In this document: positions 25,209 through 33,004 of the stretch, in pieces
How positions within the stretch are numbered: position 1 is the first letter of the stretch
Layout of the letters: each line of letters starts with the position of its first letter
From: Devriesea agamarum
GTDB lineage: Bacteria > Actinomycetota > Actinomycetes > Actinomycetales > Dermabacteraceae
Direction of reading: 5' to 3'
Assembly: GCF_900070355.1 (NCBI RefSeq)
Contig: NZ_LN849456.1
Location: forward strand, 2,232,001-2,296,000
DNA length: 64,000 nucleotides
Notes under the pieces: generated by a model
What the model saw: the letters and a program-made list of their open reading frames with translations, nothing else
Database searches by the model: none
What the model was told of the DNA's origin: nothing
Position numbers and translations under genes: made by a program

Positions 25209-26753
25209 ATGCGGCTGACAATTCTTGGCGGCGGAGGATTCAGGGTCCCCTTGGTGTACGAAGCCGTTGCTCGCGGGGCGGCCACCCCCGGCACCGGCGT
25301 AGGTATGGGGATTGATGACGTAGTTCTGCACGATGTCGACCAACGCCGACTCACCGCGATCGAACACGTTATCCGCGGCGTGATCAGCGAGCTACCCGAA
25401 CCGGCACGGGCCCCGCGACTGCGCACCACCACTGACCTTGACGACGCCGTCTCAGGAGCGGACTTTATTTTCTGTGCGATCCGGGTCGGTGGCGCTCAGG
25501 GCCGGACTGTGGACGAACGAGTGGCGATGAACCTCGGGCTTTTGGGGCAGGAGACGATCGGCCCCGGAGGGCTCGCTTACGCCCTGCGCACCATCCCGGT
25601 TGCCCACCACCTAGCGCAGACCATCGCGAATCGCGCACCAAATGCGTGGGTCATAAACTTCACGAACCCCGCGGGCATCGTGACCGAGGCGATGCAGGCC
25701 GTTCTCGGCGACCGCGTCGTCGGTATCTGCGACACTCCGATTGGACTCGTGCGCCGGGTTGTGCGGTTGCTGGACTTGGACCTCGTCGCTGAAGCCGAAC
25801 GGATCGACTATGACTATGTGGGCCTGAACCACCTGGGATGGCTGCGCGGGGTTCGGATTGACGGTGCCGATGCCCTCCCCGGGATTATTGCGGACGACGC
25901 TGCCCTGGATGCGATCGAGGAGGCGCGGCTCATCGGTGCCGACTGGGTCCGAGCCGAGGGCGCCCTACCCAACGAATATCTGTATTACTACCTCTTCGCC
26001 GAGGATGCGCGCCGGCGGATTGCGGCGGCTGACACTACTCGCGGCGAGTTCCTGCTCGCGCAGCAAGGACATTTTTACGACGCCGTTGCCCGGCGCATCG
26101 ATACTGGTCAGGCCGGTGTGGCTGATGATGTCTTGGCTGGTGGGTGCTGTGATAGCCCGCTGTCGCTGTGGCGGCGCACCTTGCGCCAGCGCGAAGCCAC
26201 CTATATGGCCGAATCCCGTGAGCAGGATCAGCAACGTCGTGAGGAAGACATCGCGGGAGGGGGCTATCAGGAGGTTGCGCTCAGGCTCATGAATGCCATC
26301 GCGACGGGGCAGAAAGCCCGCATGATTCTCGACGTCGCTAACGGTTCACTGGGTTTTGCTGACGGTTCACTGGGCGATAACGGGTCATCCCGCAGCGCTA
26401 GTCCAGTGGGTGGCGACCGCGTTGTGCCCGAACTGCCCGCCGACCTGGTCATTGAAGTGCCGTGCGATGTGGACGCTGATGGAATCCATCCGCGGGCGGT
26501 GGGGCCGGTGAGGCTCGATCACCTAGGGCGCATGGCTCGTCTGCGGGCGAGTGAACGGCTCATCATGCACGCCGCACTCACGGGTGATCGCGAACGTGCC
26601 TGGCAGGGTTTTTCCTGTCATCCGCTGGTGGATTCTCCTCGGCTGGGACGCGCTCTGCTGGAGGGGTATGAAAAGGGGCACCCGGAGATTGCGGCACTGC
26701 TGCGGTCTGCATCGACGTCGCATACGGCGACTGGCCCCCGTGACCTGGGGTAG
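25209..26753 (+). CDS. GH4-family 6-phospho-glycosidase (NAD- and Mn-dependent)
   Basis: 514 aa from ATG 25209 behind SD GGAGGT. The N-terminal Rossmann motif is MRLTILGGGGFRVPLVY. VINFTNPAGIVTEAM contains the catalytic-site Asn, GICDTPIGL supplies metal ligand C174, and GLNHLGWLRG metal ligand H208. The Tyr-rich NEYLYYYLF segment carries the candidate catalytic base. These are the hallmarks of GH4, in which the glycosidic bond is broken by an NAD-dependent oxidation-elimination route. The closest description is 6-phospho-beta-glucosidase (LicH/CelF type). At about 514 aa it is longer than the usual 440, mainly because of an insert near residues 380-410 (GSLGFADGSLGDNG). It is divergent from the PfkB kinase. 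Confidence 0.93.
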   Translation: MRLTILGGGGFRVPLVYEAVARGAATPGTGVGMGIDDVVLHDVDQRRLTAIEHVIRGVISELPEPARAPRLRTTTDLDDAVSGADFIFCAIRVGGAQGRTVDERVAMNLGLLGQETIGPGGLAYALRTIPVAHHLAQTIANRAPNAWVINFTNPAGIVTEAMQAVLGDRVVGICDTPIGLVRRVVRLLDLDLVAEAERIDYDYVGLNHLGWLRGVRIDGADALPGIIADDAALDAIEEARLIGADWVRAEGALPNEYLYYYLFAEDARRRIAAADTTRGEFLLAQQGHFYDAVARRIDTGQAGVADDVLAGGCCDSPLSLWRRTLRQREATYMAESREQDQQRREEDIAGGGYQEVALRLMNAIATGQKARMILDVANGSLGFADGSLGDNGSSRSASPVGGDRVVPELPADLVIEVPCDVDADGIHPRAVGPVRLDHLGRMARLRASERLIMHAALTGDRERAWQGFSCHPLVDSPRLGRALLEGYEKGHPEIAALLRSASTSHTATGPRDLG

Positions 26754-26781
26754 GTGCACTGCGCCGAGAACAGCCGTCCCC

Positions 26782-27288
26782 TTAGGCGGAGGTTGGCCCA
26801 TCCTCCGCGAGGGCATCTAAGAGTTCGCTAACAGATGGGTTGGTCAGTACTCGCTCGCCCACCAAAACCGTGGGAACCAGTTCGTTACCGTTTTGGATGG
26901 AGCGCAGATAGGCTGCGGCCTCGTCATCCTGCCAAATATTTACCCAGGTGACGTCTTTGCGGGTACCGCGAAGCGCCATCTGTAGGCGGTTGCAGTATGG
27001 GCATGCAGGCTGGAACAAGATGATGGCGTGGTGGGGGCCCTTGCGCTCCATGGCCTGGGCGAGCGGGGTGTGCTGGCTTCGGTGCGCGGGGGATACCCAG
27101 TACGACATGAAGAGGAAAAAGCCCGCCACGACGATGGCGCCAACCGGTTGCATGCGGAACAGCAGAACCCCGAAGACGATGGCAAGCGCAATGAACACGA
27201 GCGATCGAGCCCACCGCCTGATGGAGTGGGACGAGGATTCACGGCGTGCGGACGCAGAACGGTCGTGGTACTCGGAAGAAGCGGTCAT
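26782..27288 (-). CDS. Membrane-anchored glutaredoxin-like protein
   Basis: 168 aa from ATG 27288 (MTASSEYHDRSA). Two hydrophobic segments at about 28-45 and 48-66 anchor the N-terminus. The soluble part is a glutaredoxin fold, IILFQPACPYCNRLQMAL, with the redox pair C96/C99 and a cis-Pro motif ELVPTVLVG, ending in a typical SVSELLDAL helix. Similar actinobacterial proteins resemble NrdH/mycoredoxin-type thiol reductases (C-P-Y-C). The active-site side of the membrane is probably cytosolic, by family habit. It is encoded directly downstream of the racemase gene on the same strand, with 71 bp between. Confidence 0.87.
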   Translation of the reverse strand: MTASSEYHDRSASARRESSSHSIRRWARSLVFIALAIVFGVLLFRMQPVGAIVVAGFFLFMSYWVSPAHRSQHTPLAQAMERKGPHHAIILFQPACPYCNRLQMALRGTRKDVTWVNIWQDDEAAAYLRSIQNGNELVPTVLVGERVLTNPSVSELLDALAEDGPTSA

Positions 27289-27359
27289 GGCCGAAGCGTA
27301 ACCGGCGAATCCGAATGGCAAAAGGGCGAGTCTGCGAGGGGAAGCCGAAACCGGTGGGT

Positions 27360-28070
27360 TTAGTGCGGGTTGCCGTCCCAACGGCCGAGCACGAAGTCAG
27401 CGCATGCCTCGGCGTGGGAGTGCATGGAGTCGATGATGGGCAGCGGAGAGCATTCGTCGGTAATCAGGTGCTCGATTTCGGTGCAGCCCAAAACGATGGC
27501 TTGGGCACCGCGTTCTTTGAGACCTTCAATCATGCGGATGTAGTAGGCGCGTGAGGCATCGGTGACGGTGCCTTTGGTGAGTTCGTCGAATACGACCCGG
27601 TCAATGTCGGCGTGTTCGCAGGCGGGAGGTACCAGGGTGGTGATGCCGTGCTGGGCTAGCCGGTCCGTGTAGAAGGTCTCGCCCATCACCCATTTGGTTC
27701 CGATCACGCCGACGGTGGTGACCTCTTTGCGACGCGCTACAGCAGCAATGGCATCGCAAATGTGAAGGAGTGGAACAGTGACGGCGGCTTGGACGGCGGG
27801 GGCTGTGCGGTGCATGAGGTTGGTGGCGATGACGACGGTCTCAGCGCCCGCCTGTTCGAGTCGGCGTGCAGAATCGGCGAGTATTTTTTCGGCTCCGGGC
27901 CAGTCTTCGGCGACTTGGCATGCTCTCACTGGTTTGAAGTCCAGGGATTCGAGCAAGATCGGGGCGCTGTAGTGACCGCCAAGTTCTTGGGCGACGATCG
28001 TGTTGATGATGCGGTAGTACTCGATGGTGGAGTACCAGCTCATTCCGCCGATGATGCCGATGGTGCGCAT
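27360..28070 (-). CDS. Aspartate/glutamate racemase-family protein
   Basis: 236 aa from ATG 28070 with SD GAAAGG 8 nt upstream. GIIGGMSWYSTIEYYRIIN, VVIATNLMHRTAPAV and AIVLGCTEIEHLI are the three conserved blocks. The catalytic pair is T83 and C196, not Cys/Cys. From memory, this Thr/Cys arrangement is the one described for the E. coli YgeA-type L-Asp/Glu-specific racemase, as opposed to classical two-Cys racemases. The enzyme is PLP-independent and interconverts acidic amino acid enantiomers in the cytosol. It is divergent from a LysR regulator that probably controls it. Confidence 0.9.
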   Translation of the reverse strand: MRTIGIIGGMSWYSTIEYYRIINTIVAQELGGHYSAPILLESLDFKPVRACQVAEDWPGAEKILADSARRLEQAGAETVVIATNLMHRTAPAVQAAVTVPLLHICDAIAAVARRKEVTTVGVIGTKWVMGETFYTDRLAQHGITTLVPPACEHADIDRVVFDELTKGTVTDASRAYYIRMIEGLKERGAQAIVLGCTEIEHLITDECSPLPIIDSMHSHAEACADFVLGRWDGNPH

Positions 28071-28234
28071 GGTTTGCCTTTCGGGATGCACGTGGGTCCT
28101 GCGCGGACGGCGGGTCTAGGTGCAAGATCGCGCGTCCGTAATCCATCGTGACCGACGACAGCCCGCTTAGCAATACCTGTAATACTTGAAACATACATAA
28201 GCAATACCTTTGACTGTCGGGGTACTATATCCGT
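28071..28234. promoter_or_regulatory. Divergent racemase/LysR promoter region with a direct repeat
   Basis: AGCAATACCT occurs at 28169-28178 and 28200-28209, spaced 31 bp (about three helical turns) on the same face of the helix. TACTAT at 28223-28228 is a good -10 only 6 bp before the GTG start of the LysR gene, implying a leaderless transcript. Inference: the repeats are LysR-protein contact sites controlling both genes. Confidence 0.5.
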
Positions 28235-29143
28235 GTGGATCCTCGACGTCTTCTTATTTTTCGTACCGTTGTGCGCAACGGCTCCATCGGAGCGGGCGCA
28301 CGTGAACTGGGGTGGACCCAGCCCGCCGTCAGTCAGCACCTCACCGCGCTGGAAAAGGAGGTGGGGACGCAACTCCTGCTGAGAAGCTCCTCAGGTATTA
28401 CCCCCACTGAAGCGGGACGCCGTTTGCATGTTCATGCAGAAGCTATTGCCGCGCAGCTGCGCACTGCCGACGAAGAAATAGCAGACTTACTCGCCTTGCG
28501 CCGGGGCAGTGTTCGCTTTGCCGCCTTCCCATCAGCCGCCGCGACCATATTTCCCCCCGCGATTGCGCATGTCTCCTCCCATGCCCCCGGGGTCGAGATC
28601 ACCTTCGATGAACTTGAGCCGCCCGATGCGATTGCTCGTCTACTCGGTGGCGAGCTCGACCTCGCCGTGATCTTCCGCTATTCGTGCACCGACATCGAAT
28701 GCGAGGGGACGCTGGAATGGACGGAACTGATGGACGATCCGGTGCTGCTTGCGATGCCCGCCGATCACCCACTCGCGGACAAAGACGGGCTGCGTCTGAG
28801 CGACCTCGCCAGCGAGCAATGGATTGCGGGGTGTGAACGTTGCCGAGCCCACCTCTTGGAGACCGCCCGCGATGCCGGATTCACCCCGCGTATCCGACAT
28901 TCCACCGACGACTATCACGTTGTGCAGCGCCTGATCACCCACGGCGCGGGGATTGCGCTCCTGCCGGCGATCGCGCTCGACGCCTACCGCTGTGACCGCG
29001 TGGCATTTCGGGCGCTCCCGGAACTGAGCAACCGGACGCTGGGCCTCGTGCACCGTCCGGGAGCTGAACGGATCCCTGCCGTGGCGGCACTGAAAACGGC
29101 CCTGGGCGAAGCGGCCCGCAACCACAGCCGCCAAGCCAGCTGA
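28235..29143 (+). CDS. LysR-family transcriptional regulator
   Basis: 302 aa from GTG 28235 (MDPRRLLIFRTVVRNGSIGA). The N-terminal winged helix reads GAGARELGWTQPAVSQHLTA LEKEV-type, followed by PTEAGRRLHVHAEAIAAQL and the linker helix. The effector-binding domain starts near residue 90 (GSVRFAAFPSAAATIFPPAI), with the second subdomain at LADKDGLRLSDLASEQWIAG. The length is normal for LysR proteins. The start has no SD and lies a few bases from a -10-like box, which suggests leaderless translation, common in actinobacteria. Its position, divergent from the racemase gene, makes that gene (and the following glutaredoxin gene) the likely target. A perfect palindromic terminator follows. Confidence 0.94.
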   Translation: MDPRRLLIFRTVVRNGSIGAGARELGWTQPAVSQHLTALEKEVGTQLLLRSSSGITPTEAGRRLHVHAEAIAAQLRTADEEIADLLALRRGSVRFAAFPSAAATIFPPAIAHVSSHAPGVEITFDELEPPDAIARLLGGELDLAVIFRYSCTDIECEGTLEWTELMDDPVLLAMPADHPLADKDGLRLSDLASEQWIAGCERCRAHLLETARDAGFTPRIRHSTDDYHVVQRLITHGAGIALLPAIALDAYRCDRVAFRALPELSNRTLGLVHRPGAERIPAVAALKTALGEAARNHSRQAS

Positions 29144-29151
29144 GACAAAGA

Positions 29152-29187
29152 CCGGGGGTGAGGTCCTGATCAGGACCTCACCCCCGG
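29152..29187. terminator. Perfect 36-bp palindrome, bidirectional terminator
   Basis: The arms 29152-29169 (ccgggggtgaggtcctga) and 29170-29187 are exact reverse complements with no spacer. It starts 8 bp after the LysR-type gene stop and 17 bp before the end of the convergent lipoprotein gene, the expected place for a terminator serving both strands. No strong T-run follows. Confidence 0.8.
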
Positions 29188-29204
29188 CTATTATCGGCTA
29201 TGAG

Positions 29205-29804
29205 TTAGTCGCCGATTTTGTCGATGAGCCAGCTGGATCCCTGCTTCACCATGTGAAACGGAACCGCTAACGCATCTTTTTCATCGGTTTTGACGGTCAC
29301 GAGGGCTCGACCATCGCCTTGCTTCTGAAGCCTGAACTCCATCTTGTCAATGGAGCTCGCGGCGAATGGCCCCGACTCCCCTTGACGCCCGTAGAGTCCT
29401 TCGCATCCGCCAGGCACCTCATCCATGAGTTGGCGCGCTTGGGCGGTGAAGCTTCCGCATGCGGCCTTGGCGTCGTTGCGCATCAGCGCTTCAACGAAGG
29501 CTCGTGCGGCGCCCTCTGGTTTCTTAGAGTCCACGGGAACATCCTTTCCGAGGCGTGCGGGCCCAGACACCGTAGGGGCGGGTTTGGTCCCTTCCTCGGG
29601 GGCAGGATTAGTGCTCTCCGTGGCGGCCGGAGCTGTGTCCTTCGCTGGTGACGGCGTCGGTGATTCTCCCTGCGCCGAGCAACCGGTGGCAAGGGCCAAC
29701 AGAACCAGTGCCGTGGCAGCAGCCCGGCGGACTGGTTTGGTCGAACCTGTGTTGAGGTTGATCGATTTGTTGAGGGAGCGTTGCGACATAGTCTGATGCT
29801 TCAT
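29205..29804 (-). CDS. Secreted lipoprotein, NTF2/DUF4878-like
   Basis: 199 aa from ATG 29804. A basic N-terminus of 27 residues precedes the hydrophobic segment AAATALVLLALATGCS, with lipobox LATGC (lipidated C42). A Pro/Thr/Ala/Glu-rich linker follows (SPTPSPAKDTAPAATES...) to about residue 95. The C-terminal globular part (EGAARAFVEALMRNDAKAAC ... SSWLIDKIGD) has the pattern of small NTF2-like/DUF4878 domains, including the closing W-L-I-D-K. Function is unknown. It is 30 bp downstream of the secreted C1 protease on the same strand and probably co-transcribed with it, which suggests a linked surface role such as an inhibitor, chaperone or anchor. Confidence 0.85.
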   Translation of the reverse strand: MKHQTMSQRSLNKSINLNTGSTKPVRRAAATALVLLALATGCSAQGESPTPSPAKDTAPAATESTNPAPEEGTKPAPTVSGPARLGKDVPVDSKKPEGAARAFVEALMRNDAKAACGSFTAQARQLMDEVPGGCEGLYGRQGESGPFAASSIDKMEFRLQKQGDGRALVTVKTDEKDALAVPFHMVKQGSSWLIDKIGD

Positions 29805-29834
29805 CGTGATTCCTGAGTATATGGCGATCTAGAC

Positions 29835-31352
29835 TCAGCGTGCGTTGACGGTGAAGGCCTTGAGCGCCACGTTGGTGTTGGACCAGTTCCTTGTGGCATC
29901 CGACCACTGGCTGCCATCGCCACTCACGAAGCTCTGGTTGGACTGCGCGGTGGCCCGCGATGCGAATCCCCAGACCGGGCGTTCGAGCGGGATAGAGGCC
30001 CGACCGCTGGGAGAGGTGACCTTCACGATCGGTGCGAAGTAGGAGCCTCCGGTGACCGGGACCGGGTTGAAGTTGATGACGTGGTAGCCGGCATCCTTAA
30101 TGGTGCCTTTTGCAACCGGTTTGAGGTTGCTGTTCATCAGGGACCCGTTCACCTTCGGGTTCACGTAAATCTCGTAGGTGACGCCCGGCTCGGTGGTGTA
30201 GAATCCAGCGCCGTTGACGGACTGGTTCTTATCCGAGCTAAACACGTTCGAGAACCAGCTGGTCTTTCCGAAGGATGCGCCGGAGGTCATGCCCAGCGGA
30301 TCGTACTGGAAGATGTTGTCGCTGGTACCGGTGTTGCGGGTCTTGTAGACGACGTTGTTCTGGCCGACGAACGCATCGTAGTAGGACACGTAGTAGTAGC
30401 CCTTATCGCTGCCGGGCCAGTTCGCGCCCCAGCTGTTGCGGACGATCCAGGCACCGTTTCCCGGGGGCGCCTGCAGGAAGTTCGACGCGGAGTAGTTGTC
30501 GTCCCAGCCCACGATGGCTACCGCGTGGTTGGACTGACCGTAGCCGGGGTTGTACGAGGCAGCAGTCTTCCGGTTGAAGACGCCATTTTCGTTGCCGTTG
30601 ATGGTGGTCTCCACGGCGCCCGAGGTGTACACCGCTTCCTTGATCGGATCGAGGTTCGTACCGCGTCTGCCTTGATCGGGAACGTACTCGGCTTCGTAGA
30701 GATCCTTAACCCGCTTCAGGCCCTTGGGGGATACGAAGTTCTTGGGCTGGTATGGATCGTCTTTTTCAGCGATCGGGCCGCTCCATCGCGCCAGGTAGGC
30801 GGTGGAGATGCTGCGGTTGCCACCCTGCTCGGGTCCCCAGTCAAAACCGTGGGTGTTGCGCATATTGGCTTCGGAGAAGTCCTCAGGATCGCCGGGCATG
30901 AGGAAGGATTCGGCGGTGGCCATAGCGGCAAAGGCCCAGCAGGATCCGTTTGGTCCTTGGTTGCGGACGGGGGTGAGTTTGTTGTGCTCGCGAAGATCGT
31001 AGCGTTCAGGCAGGTCTTTGGTCGCGGTCACGGAGCGCGTTCTGGTTGCTGAGGTCGCGGTCGTGACGGGGTTCGGGATAGCCGCAGCGCCTTTGCCTTC
31101 ACGGGTCAGCTGAGCTGCTGTTTTATCGGTGCCAGCCAAGCTGGACTTTTGCCCGGACAAAGCCATCCGGGTGACTTCAGCCGTGAACTTGGGGTTGACA
31201 GCGTTAAGCGTGACCCCCTGGGCTTTATGGTTGGCGTCTTTGACGGGTGATACTGCTTGGTCGGCGGACGCGGCGATAGGCATCAGTCCGGACGCGATCA
31301 TGGTTCCGGATGCGGCCAGAGCCAGCGCGGTGGACCTTAGGGTTTTCTTCAC
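29835..31352 (-). CDS. Secreted papain-like (C1) cysteine peptidase with lectin-like domain
   Basis: 505 aa from ATG 31352. The signal peptide MKKTLRSTALALAASGTMIA ... PIAASA probably ends near residue 30. A pro-region runs to about 112, then LPERYDLREHNKLTPVRNQG begins the catalytic domain: oxyanion Q132, nucleophile C138 (GPNGSCWAFAAMA), H276 (QSNHAVAIVGWDD) and N306 (WIVRNSWGANW). After residue 340 a beta-rich region (GVTYEIYVNP ... GGSYFAPIVKVTSPSGRASI ... QSFVSGDGSQWSD) corresponds to the lectin-like domain that follows C1 peptidases in several Gram-positive secreted proteins. There is no sortase motif or membrane anchor, so the protein is expected to be released. It probably cleaves host or environmental proteins. 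Confidence 0.94.
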   Translation of the reverse strand: MKKTLRSTALALAASGTMIASGLMPIAASADQAVSPVKDANHKAQGVTLNAVNPKFTAEVTRMALSGQKSSLAGTDKTAAQLTREGKGAAAIPNPVTTATSATRTRSVTATKDLPERYDLREHNKLTPVRNQGPNGSCWAFAAMATAESFLMPGDPEDFSEANMRNTHGFDWGPEQGGNRSISTAYLARWSGPIAEKDDPYQPKNFVSPKGLKRVKDLYEAEYVPDQGRRGTNLDPIKEAVYTSGAVETTINGNENGVFNRKTAASYNPGYGQSNHAVAIVGWDDNYSASNFLQAPPGNGAWIVRNSWGANWPGSDKGYYYVSYYDAFVGQNNVVYKTRNTGTSDNIFQYDPLGMTSGASFGKTSWFSNVFSSDKNQSVNGAGFYTTEPGVTYEIYVNPKVNGSLMNSNLKPVAKGTIKDAGYHVINFNPVPVTGGSYFAPIVKVTSPSGRASIPLERPVWGFASRATAQSNQSFVSGDGSQWSDATRNWSNTNVALKAFTVNAR

Positions 31353-31419
31353 TGGGGTTCCTTCAGCGAGATTTTAAGTGGGGACATCGGGTGTTCGCGC
31401 AGCGGTGCGCTCTCTACGG

Positions 31420-31428
31420 TATATAGCA
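31420..31428 (-). promoter_or_regulatory. Extended -10 promoter of the C1 peptidase gene
   Basis: Read on the minus strand, TGCTATATA (31428-31420) is an extended -10 (TGn plus TATATA). Transcription would start near 31413, giving a leader of about 60 nt before ATG 31352. No good -35 is visible, which fits an extended -10 promoter. Confidence 0.45.
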
Positions 31429-31429
31429 C

Positions 31430-32153
31430 ACAGAGTGCGGGACACGGTTTACACGAGGGATGTTTTATTTTTTAAATAAGACCTCCATTTCGAGGTAAAT
31501 AATGGGCATTCCCCAGTGTATGACTTTGAGGATAACTGGGTGGGAGAGGGCTCTCTATGAAATAGAGGGTACGACGGAATCTACTTCACGAAAACCGGCC
31601 CAAAGTTCGGAAGTTTTTGGCACTAAAGTACGCCTGCGAAAAGACGATATCTACGAGTGTGAGCAATTTGTGACGTGGAGGTTTAGAGCGTTTGATGTTA
31701 GGTAACGTGTTGAGATGAGACATGTTTCGCATCGTGAGCCCGGTTGCGAGGATGGTTGCTAAATGTGCATAGAACGACCTTTTCCTCGTTATGTGCAGCA
31801 TTAGTCAAAGTTGGGTGAACCGCCAATTGGTGGTGATGTATCAAACAGGAATTAGAGTGTCGTGCATTTTTCAACCGTGATGTGCGTGAAACTATTTGCG
31901 CTATTAGCAGTAAGTAGCTGGTTTGTTCTTTGTTGGGGGATGTGAGGACGCCTGTCGGTTTTGGTTGTCAAGCTCTACAGGGGGGGGAGTGTCCGTTAGA
32001 TGCGTCGTACATCACACGGGTGTAGTACGGTCGAGGGATCTAGATAGACGGTTTTGGGCTGTCTATGGTCGAGTTGCCTGGCCCCGGCCACTTCTCGGTC
32101 GAGTACACGCCGCCAGCTGTGCGCTGTGCGGCCCGTATCGTAAGGAGCGCGTC
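31430..32153. other. A+T-richer spacer of about 720 bp, no recognised gene
   Basis: From about 31440 to 31960 the sequence is clearly richer in A+T than its surroundings. It has a TTATTT-ttt-AAATAA inverted repeat at 31464-31478 and ACCTC-n6-GAGGT nearby at 31481-31496. Short frames exist (plus 31502-31705, minus 31801-31586), but none has an SD plus family resemblance. An SD (AAGGAGCG) at 32142-32149 belongs to the TspO-like gene. The stretch could hold long-range regulation for the secreted protease or be an old insertion. Confidence 0.4.
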
Positions 32154-32693
32154 ATGAAGCTGCGAAATAAGCAATCCAAGAACCGCCATGGATCCTCCCG
32201 GCGTCCCTGGGTGACAGCGTTGTTGACCACCGGAGCAGTGGCCGCCGCAGCAGGAATCGGAACTGCGGTAACCGATGCGGACGGGCACTGGTATCGAAAT
32301 CTGAAGAAGCCGTCCTGGCAGCCGCCACGGATCGCATTCCCGGTGGTGTGGACCGGGCTGTACGGCGCCATCGCCTGGACCTCGACCCGCACTTTAAACC
32401 AACTCGATCGCGAAGGCCGAGATAAAGAACGTCGCGCGTTTTCTCGGGCGCTAGGGGCCAATCTCGCCCTGAATGCCGGATGGAGCGTGTTGTTCTTCGG
32501 GGCGCACAAGCTGCGCGCAGCCCGGGTGGAATCGGTAGTGCTGGCGGCAAGCTCCGCGGATCTGGTGCGCCGGGTGGGTGCGGCGTCGTCCGGGCGCGGG
32601 GTTCTGCTGGCTCCCTATGCCGCGTGGACGGCTTTTGCTGCATACCTGACCCATGACATCACCCGGCGAAATGCGGACTCTCACTCCGGCTAA
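32154..32693 (+). CDS. TspO/MBR-family tryptophan-rich sensory membrane protein
   Basis: 179 aa from ATG 32154 behind SD AAGGAGCG; the frame is open upstream but without coding character. After a basic N-terminus, helix 1 (WVTALLTTGAVAAAAGIGTA) leads to the signature DGHWYRNLKKPSWQPPRIAF, then VVWTGLYGAIAWTSTRTL (usual W-T-x-L-Y), and ALNAGWSVLFFGAHKLRAAR (usual L-N-x-x-W-S/T-x-x-F-F). About five helices are expected. TspO proteins bind porphyrins and other ligands and are stress-linked. The basic N-terminal extension (MKLRNKQSKNRHGSSRR) is longer than usual. It is a stand-alone gene. Confidence 0.9.
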   Translation: MKLRNKQSKNRHGSSRRPWVTALLTTGAVAAAAGIGTAVTDADGHWYRNLKKPSWQPPRIAFPVVWTGLYGAIAWTSTRTLNQLDREGRDKERRAFSRALGANLALNAGWSVLFFGAHKLRAARVESVVLAASSADLVRRVGAASSGRGVLLAPYAAWTAFAAYLTHDITRRNADSHSG

Positions 32694-33004
32694 ATGCCCA
32701 GACGATCCGGTCGGCATGTATGCGCCTTGAGTGTGAGCCGCATACACACTCGGTGCTGCTTGGCCGGCTCGGATGCTGGCCGACGCCGGGTGGAACCTAC
32801 GGGAATGCATTCAGCAGGATCTCGGAAAGCTTGCAGATTCTGAGGCGTACCGTCTAAGAACAAAAGCTTGCTCCGACGACCAGTCGCATTCGCTCCGCAT
32901 CAGTCATGCGCCCAGTGCGCACCACGCCATGAGCGAAAGACCATGCCGCGGATGCCAGACGATCAGCGCGCTCCACCAGCGCGCCGAGGAAGGAACAGCG
33001 CCTC
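32694..33004 (+). other. Intergenic region before poxB
   Basis: 311 bp between TspO and poxB. The open frames here are not convincing. The SD-like GAGGAAGGAA at 32987-32996 serves the poxB ATG at 33005. No clear -10/-35 pair or strong hairpin was seen. Confidence 0.35.

Noticed and set aside
30081-31052. A 323-codon plus-strand frame inside the C1 peptidase gene.
   Set aside because: It is antisense to a protein with an intact catalytic Cys/His/Asn set and signal peptide; its own sequence shows no family resemblance.
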